Shown in pieces: positions 16,417-25,352 of a DNA stretch of 51,334 bases. A program made the position numbers and the translations under genes. The DNA comes from Paracoccaceae bacterium (GTDB taxonomy: Bacteria; Pseudomonadota; Alphaproteobacteria; Rhodobacterales; Rhodobacteraceae), in assembly GCA_024226455.1 (NCBI GenBank), contig JAAELR010000312.1, positions 1 to 51,334 of the forward strand. Reading direction: 5' to 3'. The notes under the pieces were generated by a model that saw only the letters and a program-made list of their open reading frames with translations, was not told the origin of the DNA and made no database searches. Positions within the stretch are counted from its first letter, which is position 1. Each line of letters starts with the position of its first letter.

Positions 16417-18366
16417 TCAGCGGTTCATGCGGTTGTCGATCAGGTCGTCGACCACTTGCGGTTCGGCCAGGGTCGAGGTGTCGCCCAGCGCGCCATAGTC
16501 GTTCTCGGCAATCTTGCGCAGGATGCGGCGCATGATCTTGCCGGAGCGGGTTTTCGGCAGGCCGGGGGCCCACTGGATCAGGTCGGGCTTGGCGATGGGG
16601 CCAATTTCCTTGCGGACCCAGTTGGAAAGCTCGGCCCGCAGATCGTCGGTGTATTCCTCGCCCGCCATCAGTGTGACATAGGCGTAGATGCCCTGGCCCT
16701 TGATGTCGTGCGGATAGCCGACCACGGCGGCCTCTGACACTTTGGGATGCGCCACCAGGGCGCTCTCGACCTCTGCGGTGCCCATGCGGTGGCCCGAGAC
16801 GTTGATCACGTCATCGACGCGCCCGGTGATCCAGTAATAGCCATCGGCGTCGCGGCGGCAGCCGTCGCCGGTGAAGTAATAGCCCTTGTAGTCGGCAAAG
16901 TAGGTGGCGACGAAGCGGTCGTGGTCGCCGTACACCGTGCGCATCTGGCCGGGCCAGCTGTCGCGTATGCACAGCACGCCTTCGGCCTCGGTCGTGGTGA
17001 TCTCTTCGCCGGTGCCGGGTTCGAGGATCACCGGCTGGATGCCGAAGAAGGGCGTGGTGCACGAGCCGGGTTTGGCGGGTGTGGCGCCGGGCAGGGGGGT
17101 CAGCAGGTGACCGCCGGTTTCGGTCTGCCACCAGGTGTCGACGATGGGCGCGTTGCGCTTGCCGATATTGTCGTTGTACCAGACCCAGGCCTCTGGGTTG
17201 ATCGGTTCGCCCACGGTGCCGAGCACCTTGATCGAGCTCAGGTCATAGGGCTCGGTGAATTCGGTTCCCTTGGACATAAGCGCCCGAATTGCGGTGGGGG
17301 CGGTGTAGAACTGGTTGACTTTGTGCTTTTCGCAGACCGCCCAGAACCGGCCCGCGTCGGGGTAAGTGGGCACGCCTTCGAACATCAGCGTGGTGGCGCC
17401 GTTGGCCATGGGGCCATAGACGATATAGCTGTGGCCGGTGACCCAGCCCACATCCGCCGTGCACCAGTAGATGTCGCCGTCATGGTAGTCGAACACCAGC
17501 TCATGCGTCATCGCGGCAAAGACCAGATAGCCGCCGGTGGTGTGCACCACGCCCTTGGGCTGGCCGGTGGAGCCGGAGGTGTAGAGGATGAAGAGAGGGT
17601 CCTCGGCGTTCATCGGTTCGGGCGGGCAATAGGCGGAGGCATCGGCCATCAGCGCGGTGTAGCTATGGTCGCGGCCTGCCTGCATGGGCACCTCGGCGCC
17701 GGTGCGTTCGACCACCAGCGTGGTGACGTCGCCGCAGATCTCAAGTGCTGCATCGGCGTTGGTCTTGAGCGGCGTGTTGCGCCCCCCGCGGGGGGCCTGA
17801 TCGGCGGTCACCAGCAGGCTGGCCTTGCAGCCGCCGATGCGGGCGGCGAGTGCCTCTGGCGAGAAGCCGGCGAAGACGATGGAGTGGATGGCGCCGATGC
17901 GGGCGCAGGCCAGCATGGCATAGGCGGCTTCGGGGATCATCGGCATGTAAAGCACGACGCGGTCGCCCTTGCCGACGCCGAGGCCCTTCATGACATTGGC
18001 GAGCTTGTTCACCTGGGCGGAAAGCTCGTTATAGGTGATGTGTTTGTCGACGGTCGGATCGTCGCTTTCCCAGATGATCGCGGTCTGGTCGCCGCGGGTC
18101 GCGAGATGCCGGTCGATGCAGTTGGCAGAGACGTTCAGTTCGCCGTCCTCGTACCATTTGATCGACACGCCGGGGTGCTCGAAGGTGGTGTTCTTGACCT
18201 TGGTATAAGGTGTGATCCAGTCGAGGCGCTTGCCCTGCTCGCCCCAGAACGCCTGGGGGTCGGCGACCGAGGCGGCGTACATCTCGGTGTATTTCGCGGC
18301 GTCGATATGGGCGTTTGCAACGAATTCGTCAGAGGGTTTGTGCACTTCGTCAGCGTGTTCGATCAT
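16417..18366 (-). CDS. acsA: Acetyl-CoA synthetase
   Basis: The 649-residue enzyme converts acetate, ATP and CoA to acetyl-CoA through acetyl-AMP. It has normal length and all core motifs of AMP-forming acetyl-CoA synthetases: [44 protein letters not shown], and [11 protein letters not shown] near the C-terminus, whose lysine is the acetylation-controlled residue in this family. The start at 18366 has GGAG spaced seven bases upstream. It lies downstream of, and on the same strand as, a complete LIV-type transporter, with an ScfR-like regulator beyond it, which supports a coordinated acetate or short-chain-acid module. Confidence 0.96.
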   Translation of the reverse strand: MIEHADEVHKPSDEFVANAHIDAAKYTEMYAASVADPQAFWGEQGKRLDWITPYTKVKNTTFEHPGVSIKWYEDGELNVSANCIDRHLATRGDQTAIIWESDDPTVDKHITYNELSAQVNKLANVMKGLGVGKGDRVVLYMPMIPEAAYAMLACARIGAIHSIVFAGFSPEALAARIGGCKASLLVTADQAPRGGRNTPLKTNADAALEICGDVTTLVVERTGAEVPMQAGRDHSYTALMADASAYCPPEPMNAEDPLFILYTSGSTGQPKGVVHTTGGYLVFAAMTHELVFDYHDGDIYWCTADVGWVTGHSYIVYGPMANGATTLMFEGVPTYPDAGRFWAVCEKHKVNQFYTAPTAIRALMSKGTEFTEPYDLSSIKVLGTVGEPINPEAWVWYNDNIGKRNAPIVDTWWQTETGGHLLTPLPGATPAKPGSCTTPFFGIQPVILEPGTGEEITTTEAEGVLCIRDSWPGQMRTVYGDHDRFVATYFADYKGYYFTGDGCRRDADGYYWITGRVDDVINVSGHRMGTAEVESALVAHPKVSEAAVVGYPHDIKGQGIYAYVTLMAGEEYTDDLRAELSNWVRKEIGPIAKPDLIQWAPGLPKTRSGKIMRRILRKIAENDYGALGDTSTLAEPQVVDDLIDNRMNR

Positions 18367-18515
18367 GGTGGTCTCCGTCCCGTTTGCCGTGCCCTGCCCG
18401 GGCGCAGCAGCGTAAATCCAGTTGGCCGTGTATCCGGCCCTCTTATCACAGTTGCGGGCGGGCGGCTTTGATTTGGTCCAAACGGACCCGGGGCCGCCGC
18501 CCGGCGGTTTTCACG

Positions 18516-19301
18516 TCAGATGGCCAGATATTCGGCGCGCAGTTCCTCGTTGTCGAGCACATCCTGCGCGGTGCCGTCGAACACCACTGTGCCGGTGTCG
18601 AGGATCACGGCGCGGTCGGCCAGCATCAGCGCCCGGATCGCGTTCTGTTCCACGATAACGGTGGTGATGCCCTGCTCCTTGATGATGTTGAGCGTCTTTT
18701 CGATCTCATCGACGATCACCGGGGCGAGGCCCTCGTAGGGTTCATCAAGCAGCAGCACCTTGATGTTCCGGGCCAGAGCCCGGGCCACGGCCAGCATCTG
18801 CTGCTCACCACCCGACAGCGTCACGCCCTCTTGCTTGCGGCGCTCGCCCAGACGGGGGAACAGCTCGTAGATGCGGCTCAGCGACCAGCCGATCGGCGGT
18901 GCGATCTGGGCCAGCTCGATGTTTTCCTCGACCGTCAGGCCGGGGATGATGCGGCGATCCTCGGGCACCAGCTGGATGCCGTTGGAACTGGCCTCGTAGC
19001 TTTTCATGGTGTGCAGCGGCTGGTGATCCAGCCAGATCTCGCCATGGGTGAGGTGCGGATCGTCGAGCCGGGCGATGGCGCGCAGGGTCGAGGTCTTGCC
19101 GGCACCGTTACGGCCCAGAAGCGCCAGGATCTCGCCCTCGTGCACGTTGAAGCTGACGCCTTGCACGATGTAGCTTTCGCCGTAATAGGCATGCATGTCC
19201 CAGACCGAAAAGAAGGCCGGGGCCGTCGCGGCCTGATTGGCGTGCCTGGAAAAATCGGGCTTGTCGTATTTGCCGGATTTGGTGTCTTCGATCAGGGTCA
19301 T
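18516..19301 (-). CDS. ABC transporter ATP-binding protein, LivF type
   Basis: This 261-residue ATPase subunit has Walker A GRNGAGKTS, a Q-loop region, the signature LSGGEQQMLAVARAL and Walker B VLLLDEPYEGLAP. A leading 25-30 residue extension (KSGKYDKPDFSRHANQ) before the fold is longer than in typical LivF. The ATG at 19301 is one base after the stop of the LivG-type gene. It forms the ATPase pair with the product of 19303-20058 under permeases LivM and LivH. The substrate is not shown by this subunit; see the binding protein at 22447-23793. Confidence 0.92.
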   Translation of the reverse strand: MTLIEDTKSGKYDKPDFSRHANQAATAPAFFSVWDMHAYYGESYIVQGVSFNVHEGEILALLGRNGAGKTSTLRAIARLDDPHLTHGEIWLDHQPLHTMKSYEASSNGIQLVPEDRRIIPGLTVEENIELAQIAPPIGWSLSRIYELFPRLGERRKQEGVTLSGGEQQMLAVARALARNIKVLLLDEPYEGLAPVIVDEIEKTLNIIKEQGITTVIVEQNAIRALMLADRAVILDTGTVVFDGTAQDVLDNEELRAEYLAI

Positions 19302-19302
19302 C

Positions 19303-20058
19303 TCAATGGGCCTCCCCAAGGTAGGCTTCGCGGACCTTCGGGTGGCCCTTGATGTTGTCGGGCGTATCCTCGACCAGCGGTGTGCCCTGGGCCAGAACGG
19401 TGATGCGCTGGGCCAGGCTGAACACCACATGCATGTCATGCTCGATGATTGCGATGGTGATGTCGCGCTTTTCGTGGATTTCCTTGAGCAGGTCGATGGT
19501 GTTGTTGGTGTCGGCCCGCGCCATGCCGGCGGTGGGTTCGTCGAGCAGCAGCAGACGCGGCTGCTGGCTGAGGCACATGGCAATTTCCAGCCGCCGCTTG
19601 TCGCCGCGCGACAGGCTTTCGGCCGGCATGTCGAGCTTGTCGAGCATGTTGACATCTTCGAGCATCGCCTCGGCCTGCTCGTTGATGGCTTTCTCGTTGG
19701 CGACCGTCTCGAAGGCGTGCATGCGAAAGGCGCCGTCACGTTTGGCAAAACACGGGATCAGGACGTTTTCCTTGACCGTCAGGTCGCCGAAGATCTCGGG
19801 CGTCTGGAACACCCGGGAAATGCCCATCTGGTTGATTTCGTGCGGCTTGCGGCCCAGCACCGACTGGCCGTCGAACATGACAGAGCCGGTATCGGGGATC
19901 AGCTTGCCGACCAGCACATTCAGCAGCGTCGACTTGCCCGCACCGTTGGGGCCGATGATTGCGTGCACCGAGTGTTCCTGAACCGAGAGGTTCACGTCAC
20001 CCAGGGCCTGCAGGCCGCCGAAGCGCTTGTTGACGTTCTTGACTTCAAGAATGGACAT
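19303..20058 (-). CDS. ABC transporter ATP-binding protein, LivG type
   Basis: This 251-residue ATPase has Walker A GPNGAGKST and the LivG-typical FQTPEIFGDLTVKENV. Its signature segment reads LSRGDKRRLEIAMCL, with Arg and Asp replacing the usual GGQ residues, and is followed by LLLDEPTAGMA. Variant signatures of this kind recur in some LIV/urea-type ATPases, so it need not be inactive. It lies between the LivM- and LivF-type genes in a five-gene transporter operon and starts four bases after the LivM stop. Confidence 0.92.
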   Translation of the reverse strand: MSILEVKNVNKRFGGLQALGDVNLSVQEHSVHAIIGPNGAGKSTLLNVLVGKLIPDTGSVMFDGQSVLGRKPHEINQMGISRVFQTPEIFGDLTVKENVLIPCFAKRDGAFRMHAFETVANEKAINEQAEAMLEDVNMLDKLDMPAESLSRGDKRRLEIAMCLSQQPRLLLLDEPTAGMARADTNNTIDLLKEIHEKRDITIAIIEHDMHVVFSLAQRITVLAQGTPLVEDTPDNIKGHPKVREAYLGEAH

Positions 20059-20061
20059 CCC

Positions 20062-21300
20062 TCAGAACTCCTCTTTCTCGGCCACATAGGCGATGTGTTC
20101 GGGATGATGCTCGGGATCGCGGCCCTTGGCTTTGCGGTCACGCTTGATGAAATGCATGATCCGCGAGCCGCCCTCGACCAGACCGCCGGGCAGGAAGATG
20201 ACCACAAGCATGAACAGGATGCCAAGCGTCAGGTGCCAGCCCTTGCCCACGAAAGGGTGCAGGATGGTGACGATGAAATCCTCCAGCCCGTCGGGCATCC
20301 AGGCGAACCAGCCATGCAGGACATTGTCGTTGATCTTCGAAAAGATGTTCTCGAAATACTTGATGAAGCCTGCGCCCAGTACCGGGCCCATCAGGGTGCC
20401 CGCGCCGCCCAGGATGGTCATCAGCACGACTTCACCGCTTGCTGTCCATTGCATGCGCTCGGCGCCTGCCAGCGGGTCCATCGCGGCCAGCAGGCCACCG
20501 GCCAGACCGGCATACATGCCCGAGATCACGAAGGCGGCCATGGTGTAGGGCCTGGTGTTCAGACCAGTATAGTTCAGACGGGTCTGGTTGGTCTTGATGG
20601 CGCGCAGCATCATGCCGAAGGGTGAGCGGAAGATGCGCAGGCTGAGGTAGAAGGCCAGGATGGCGATGACGGCGCAGAAGTAGTAGCCGTTGTTGAAGGT
20701 GAATTCCCAGCCGCCGATATTGGGCTGCCAGAAGTTTTCACGCATCACGATGCCAAAGAGGTGCGGCACGTTCGGTTCGGTCGCGCCCAGCAGGACCTGT
20801 GGGTCGCTGGTATAGACCTGCAGCCCGGTTTCACCGTTGGTGATCGAGGTGCCGACAAAGCGACCGAGCAGGTCCGAGTAGGAGATGACGAACATCATCT
20901 GCGCAAACGCCAGCGTCAGGATGGAAAAGTAGATGCCCGTACGGCGCAGCGAGACGATGCCGATCAGCAGGGCAAAGACGCCCGAGACGACGATGGCGAG
21001 CGGCAGGCCCCAGAGCACGTTGTAGTCCAAGAGCTTGTACATCCAGACCACCGAGTACGAGCCGACGCCGAGGAAGGCGGCGTGGCCGAACGACAGATAG
21101 CCGGTCAGGCCGAAGAGGATGTTGAAGCCGATGGCGAAGATGCCGAAGATGGCAAAGCGCTGCATCAGGTCGGGGTAGCCCGCGTTGAACTGCGCCAGGC
21201 CCGAGCCTTCGGGGAAGGGCTGCAGCAGGATGGGTGTCGCCAGCGTCAGGCAGATGACGATCAGCAGGAACCGGGTGTCTGTTTTGCTCAATCCGAACAT
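20062..21300 (-). CDS. ABC transporter permease, LivM type
   Basis: The 412-residue inner-membrane protein has repeated long hydrophobic helices and the LivM hallmark [19 protein letters not shown]. The segment [19 protein letters not shown] near the end is the conserved EAA-like cytoplasmic loop of this family. The C-terminus has an additional charged tail ([17 protein letters not shown]). It is longer than Escherichia coli LivM's core but within the range of alphaproteobacterial homologues. It is encoded three bases after the LivH-type gene. Confidence 0.92.
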   Translation of the reverse strand: MFGLSKTDTRFLLIVICLTLATPILLQPFPEGSGLAQFNAGYPDLMQRFAIFGIFAIGFNILFGLTGYLSFGHAAFLGVGSYSVVWMYKLLDYNVLWGLPLAIVVSGVFALLIGIVSLRRTGIYFSILTLAFAQMMFVISYSDLLGRFVGTSITNGETGLQVYTSDPQVLLGATEPNVPHLFGIVMRENFWQPNIGGWEFTFNNGYYFCAVIAILAFYLSLRIFRSPFGMMLRAIKTNQTRLNYTGLNTRPYTMAAFVISGMYAGLAGGLLAAMDPLAGAERMQWTASGEVVLMTILGGAGTLMGPVLGAGFIKYFENIFSKINDNVLHGWFAWMPDGLEDFIVTILHPFVGKGWHLTLGILFMLVVIFLPGGLVEGGSRIMHFIKRDRKAKGRDPEHHPEHIAYVAEKEEF

Positions 21301-21303
21301 GGG

Positions 21304-22335
21304 TTATTCCTCCATCACGCCCTTGCGGCCCATCAGGCCACGTGGCCGGGTCAGCAGGATGATGATTGCAATCAGGTAGATGATGATCTGGTCGATGCCG
21401 GGGATGATCGACTTGATCTGGTTCATCGAGGCAAAGCTCTCCAGGATGCCCAGCATAAAGCCCGCCAGCACGGCGCCGGGCAGCGACCCCATGCCGCCGA
21501 CAACGACCACGACAAAGCTCAGGACCAGAAAATCCATGCCCATGTGATAGTTGGGTGAGTTGATCGGCGTGTACATCACGCCCGCCAGCCCCGCTACCGC
21601 GGCAGCGACGCCGAACATAATGGTAAAGCGGCGGTCGATGTTGATGCCCAGCAGGCCGACGGTTTCCCGGTCGGCCATACCGGCGCGCACCACCATGCCG
21701 AAGGTGGTGAACTGCAAGAAGGCAAACACTCCACCGATCACCAGCAGCGAGAAGACGAAGTAGATCATCCGCCAGTAGGGGTAGATGATGGCGTTCTCGG
21801 CAAAGCCGATCAGCAGGCCGAAATCGAAAGAGCCCTTGAAGGCGTCGGGCGCCGGGGTGGGGATCGGGTTGGCGCCGTAGAAATACTTGATGACTTCCTG
21901 CAGCACGATGGCCAGGCCAAAGGTGACCAGGATCTGGTCGGCGTGGGGACGCTTGTAGAAATGCTTGATCAGGCCGCGTTCCATGATGAAGCCGAAGGCC
22001 ACCATGATCGGGATAGAGAACAGGATCGCAAGTGGCACCGCCCAGTCGATGATCGAGGCGCCCACCTCGGGGCCGAACCAGCTTTCGACATAGGGTGTCT
22101 TCACCTTCAGCGGGTTGCCCAGAAAGTCCTTTTGGGTCTCGTCCAGCACCTCGAAGCTGAAGCTGAGAATGCGCGACAGCGTCACCGCACAGAATGCACC
22201 GATCATGAACAGCGCGCCGTGGGCGAAATTCACCACACCCAGCGTACCGAAGATCAGCGTCAGACCCAGCGCGATCAGCGCATAGGCCGAGCCCTTGTCG
22301 AGCCCGTTCAGAACCTGAAGAAGAATTGCGTCCAT
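21304..22335 (-). CDS. ABC transporter permease, LivH type
   Basis: The 343-residue membrane protein begins MDAILLQVLNGLDKGSAYAL and contains FGTLGVVNFAHGALFMIGAF, the conserved first half of LivH permeases, and GGMGSLPGAVLAGF near the C-terminus. A long insert (around DETQKDFLGNPLKVKTPYVE) after the third helix is present in this subgroup. The ATG at 22335 is preceded by GGTGGGG; a TTG further upstream is less likely. It follows the binding-protein gene after a strong hairpin (22401-22426). Confidence 0.92.
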   Translation of the reverse strand: MDAILLQVLNGLDKGSAYALIALGLTLIFGTLGVVNFAHGALFMIGAFCAVTLSRILSFSFEVLDETQKDFLGNPLKVKTPYVESWFGPEVGASIIDWAVPLAILFSIPIMVAFGFIMERGLIKHFYKRPHADQILVTFGLAIVLQEVIKYFYGANPIPTPAPDAFKGSFDFGLLIGFAENAIIYPYWRMIYFVFSLLVIGGVFAFLQFTTFGMVVRAGMADRETVGLLGINIDRRFTIMFGVAAAVAGLAGVMYTPINSPNYHMGMDFLVLSFVVVVVGGMGSLPGAVLAGFMLGILESFASMNQIKSIIPGIDQIIIYLIAIIILLTRPRGLMGRKGVMEE

Positions 22336-22400
22336 GGTCCCCACCAATAAAACTGAATTGCCACCCCGGCTCGCGGGGGCGCGGGCCGGGGCCGGAATGT

Positions 22401-22426
22401 GTAGGGCGGGGGTGTCCCCGCCCTAC
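22401..22426. repeat. Strong intercistronic hairpin between binding-protein and LivH-type genes
   Basis: GTAGGGCGGGG and CCCCGCCCTAC form a perfect 11-base stem with a four-base loop. It sits after the stop of the binding-protein gene and before the first permease gene on the same strand. In transporter operons such a hairpin often stabilises the upstream message and lowers downstream expression. It also resembles Rhodobacteraceae palindromic intergenic elements with GTAGGG ends. Confidence 0.7.
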
Positions 22427-22446
22427 GACAGCTTGTCCGAGAGTGA

Positions 22447-23793
22447 TCAGCCGGCGTTGCAGGTGCCGAGGCTGGCTTCGTCGCCACCGAACATCGGGTG
22501 GTTCGGCGGGTATTCGACCTGCGCGCGAGGGGTGACTTCGACCACCTCGAGAACGTCGAATTCCGAGGTCGGGTTCTCTTTACCCTGCACTACGAGAACG
22601 TCCTTGAAGCACTGGTGGTCGTCGGCGCGGTACAGAACGTCGCCGTTGCCGAGGCCAGAGAACTCGTAGCCTGCCAGAGCCTCGCCCACGCCGCACGGGT
22701 TGAAGGTACCGGCACGGTTACAGGCGTCCGCATAAAGCAGGGTCTGACAGTACACGGTGTGCGCGGCCTGGCTCGGCGGGAAGCCGTACTTGGTGCCGAA
22801 GGACTTGACGAACGCTTTGGAGCCTTCGTCCTGCAGCGACCAGTGCCAGTTGGTCGAGCCAAGGATGCCCTTAACGTTTTCGCCGGCACCGCGGGCCATC
22901 AGGCGCGAGTAGAGCGGAACCACGATTTCGAAGTTCTTGCCGTTGACTTCCTTGTCACGCAGACCGAACTGAACCGCGTTGGTCAGCGAGTTGACCATGT
23001 TGCCGCCGTAGTGGTTCAGCACCAGAACGTCGGCGCCAGAGTTCAGAACCGGCGCGATGTAGGACGAGAAGTCGGTCGAGGCCAGCGGGGTCAGCACGTT
23101 GTTGACGGTTTCCCATCCCATCGCCTCGGTCGAGTTGGCGATCGATTCCTGCTGCGTCCAGCCCCAGGTGTAGTCGGCGGTCAGGTGATAGGCCTTGCGG
23201 TCGGTGCCGTAACGGTTGGCCAGCACCGGCGCCAGGGCGGCACCCGACATGTACCCGTTGAAGAAGTGACGGAAACCGTTGGCCTTGCGGTCCTTGCCGG
23301 TGGTGTCGTTGGAGTGGGTCAGGCCGGCCATGAAGATGACGCCCGCCTCCTGGCACAGACCCTGCACAGCGATGGCAACGCCCGAGGACGAACCGCCGGT
23401 GATCATGATGGCGCCGTCTTTTTCGATCATCGACTTGGCGCTGGCGCGCGCGGCGTCCGACTTGGTCTGGGTGTCGCCGGTGACGAACTCGACCTTGCGG
23501 CCCAGGATGCCGGTGCCGTCCAGGGTCTTGGACGAGAAGGTCGGGATCATGCCGCCGTCGCCGCCACCGTTCAGGTGCTCGACCGCCAGTTCATAGGCGC
23601 GCAGTTCGTCGGCGCCCTCGTCGGCGTAGGGGCCCGTCTGCGGCACGTTGAAACCAAGCGTCACCGAGCCGGCGCCCGGCTCGTTGGTGTAGGCCGAGGC
23701 GCCCGAGGTGAAGATTGTCGGCAGCGCCAGGCCGGCACCGGCGACGGCGCTGGTCTTGAGAAGGCCGCGACGAGTGATGTTGGTTTTGGACAT
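22447..23793 (-). CDS. ABC transporter substrate-binding protein (LIV/amide family), Tat-exported
   Basis: The 448-residue periplasmic protein starts MSKTNITRRGLLKTSAVAGAGLALP, a twin-arginine signal. The mature part is a type I periplasmic binding protein of the Leu/Ile/Val-amide class (GFNVPQTGPYADEG, then GGSSSGVAIAVQ, then YVxGADYTWGW-like HLTADYTWGW). It is the first gene of a full transporter operon that ends with acetyl-CoA synthetase on the same strand. The start at 23793 has GGGAGG seven bases upstream. The ligand cannot be read from the sequence; the neighbours suggest a short-chain carboxylate or a compound degraded to acetate. Confidence 0.92.
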   Translation of the reverse strand: MSKTNITRRGLLKTSAVAGAGLALPTIFTSGASAYTNEPGAGSVTLGFNVPQTGPYADEGADELRAYELAVEHLNGGGDGGMIPTFSSKTLDGTGILGRKVEFVTGDTQTKSDAARASAKSMIEKDGAIMITGGSSSGVAIAVQGLCQEAGVIFMAGLTHSNDTTGKDRKANGFRHFFNGYMSGAALAPVLANRYGTDRKAYHLTADYTWGWTQQESIANSTEAMGWETVNNVLTPLASTDFSSYIAPVLNSGADVLVLNHYGGNMVNSLTNAVQFGLRDKEVNGKNFEIVVPLYSRLMARGAGENVKGILGSTNWHWSLQDEGSKAFVKSFGTKYGFPPSQAAHTVYCQTLLYADACNRAGTFNPCGVGEALAGYEFSGLGNGDVLYRADDHQCFKDVLVVQGKENPTSEFDVLEVVEVTPRAQVEYPPNHPMFGGDEASLGTCNAG

Positions 23794-23885
23794 GAAAATC
23801 CTCCCGATTCTTTCCAAAAGCCGACGAACGCAGGAATCGCGTCCGCAACACCCCTTTTACAGGATGATCTGATTTATGCGCGGGG

Positions 23886-23900
23886 TGCGAAAACTTCGCA
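23886..23900. promoter_or_regulatory. Candidate operator TGCGAA-N3-TTCGCA
   Basis: TGCGAAAACTTCGCA is a perfect inverted repeat with six-base arms in the 223-base divergent gap between the transporter operon (start 23793) and the ScfR/RamB-like regulator gene (start 24017). Divergent regulators often bind such sites. RamB-family sites are built around TTTGCAAA-like half-sites; the match here is only partial, so assignment to this regulator is an inference. Confidence 0.45.
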
Positions 23901-24016
23901 ACAACTGCCTTTAACGAAAGAATAATTCTGTAAATAAATACACAAGTTTGTGCCAGATCTTGTAAAGATGTTTTCCTTCCGCCACGGAAGGCGTTGAAAT
24001 ACAACGGGGTGAGGCC

Positions 24017-25327
24017 ATGCCGACACGGGGTCTGACAGGCAGCAGGATCAGGGAAAGACGGGTGATGGCGGGGGTCCGGCAGGTTGCGTTAGCGCGAACC
24101 GTGGGAATCTCGGCGGCCTATCTCAACCTTATCGAGCACAACAAGCGCAGAATCGGCGGCAAGCTGTTAACCGATATTGCCGAGGCGCTGGGGGTCGAAG
24201 CCGGTGTGCTGGCCGAGGGCGCCGAGGCCGGGTTGGTGGCCGACCTGCGCGAGGCCGCCGCCGGGTTGCCGGGCGTGGCGGTCGAAACCGCCCGGGCCGA
24301 GGAATTCGCCGGGCGGTTTGTGGGCTGGGCCGGTCTGATCGTGGCGCAGGCGCAGCGTATCGCCGGGCTGGAGCGCACCGTCGAGGGGTTGACCGACCGG
24401 ATGGCGCATGACCCGCATCTGGCCGCGTCGCTGCATGATGTGCTGACCACGGTGACGGCGATCAACTCGACCGCGTCGATCCTGGTCGACACCGACGAGA
24501 TAGAAGAGGAATGGCGCGACCGGTTCCACCGCAACATCCACGAGGACAGCCAGCGGCTGGCAGAGTCGAGCCAGGCGCTGGTGGCCTATTTCGACACCGC
24601 CGCAGAGGCCGAGGCCAGCGCCGGATCGCCGCAGGAAGAGCTGGAGCGATGGCTGGCGGCGCGGGACTATCACGTGGCCGGGCTGGAGACGGTGGAGCCG
24701 GGCTCTGCCGTGGATTTGCCGGATGCGGCGGCGCAGATCGGCTCTGCCTCGGGGCAGGTGCTGACGAAACGGTTCCTGCGACGCTATCGCGGCGATGCGC
24801 AGGCGATGCCGCTGGCAGAGTTCACGGCGCGGGCCGAGGCGCAAGGGTACGACCCTCTGGCGCTGGCGGCCGGGTTCGGCACCGATCCGGCGGCGGTGCT
24901 GCGGCGCATCGCGGCGTTGCCGACGCCGCGCGGCGCCGGGGCGATCGGGCTGGTGATCTGCGATGGATCCGGTACCCTCACCTTCCGCAAGCCGATTGAC
25001 GGCTTCGCGCTGCCAAGGTTCGGGGCGGCCTGCCCGCTTTGGCCTTTATATCAGGCGCTGGGCCGGGTGACGGCGCCGGTGCGTGCAGTGGTCGAGATGT
25101 CGGGGCGAGAGCGCACGCGGTTCCTGACCTATGCCGTGGCGCAGCCGGTTGCGGTGACGGGCTTTGACGCGCCGTCGGTCATCGAGGCAACCATGCTGAT
25201 GCTGCCGGTGGATCGCGTGGCGGTTCCCGACTTGCCGGTATTGCAGATCGGAACCAGCTGCCGGATCTGCCCGCAACACGATTGCCCGGCGCGGCGCGAG
25301 CCGTCGATCCTGGCCGAAGAGGCCTAG
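24017..25327 (+). CDS. XRE-family regulator of the short-chain-acid type (RamB/ScfR-like)
   Basis: The 436-residue protein has an N-terminal helix-turn-helix (RIRERRVMAGVRQVALART, then SAAYLNLIEHNKRRIGG), a central region and a C-terminal domain with GTSCRICPQHDCPARREPS, the cysteine-rich ending of regulators that sense short-chain fatty acyl compounds. Corynebacterium RamB, of the same class, controls acetate genes. It is divergent from the transporter-acs operon, so it is the likely regulator of that operon. The start ATG 24017 was chosen because the HTH follows at once. Confidence 0.88.
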   Translation: MPTRGLTGSRIRERRVMAGVRQVALARTVGISAAYLNLIEHNKRRIGGKLLTDIAEALGVEAGVLAEGAEAGLVADLREAAAGLPGVAVETARAEEFAGRFVGWAGLIVAQAQRIAGLERTVEGLTDRMAHDPHLAASLHDVLTTVTAINSTASILVDTDEIEEEWRDRFHRNIHEDSQRLAESSQALVAYFDTAAEAEASAGSPQEELERWLAARDYHVAGLETVEPGSAVDLPDAAAQIGSASGQVLTKRFLRRYRGDAQAMPLAEFTARAEAQGYDPLALAAGFGTDPAAVLRRIAALPTPRGAGAIGLVICDGSGTLTFRKPIDGFALPRFGAACPLWPLYQALGRVTAPVRAVVEMSGRERTRFLTYAVAQPVAVTGFDAPSVIEATMLMLPVDRVAVPDLPVLQIGTSCRICPQHDCPARREPSILAEEA

Positions 25328-25352
25328 GCTGCGGAGCGGGCAGGTGCTGCGT

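Noticed and set aside
18472-18482. TTTGG-T-CCAAA palindrome between acs and the LivF-type gene
   Set aside because: Short and likely by chance in this window size; no promoter elements seen beside it.
19302-19748. N-terminal extension of the first LivF-type protein
   Set aside because: The frame stays open upstream through the LivG-type gene, but that part is LivG in another frame. MTLIED at 19301 is the sensible start.
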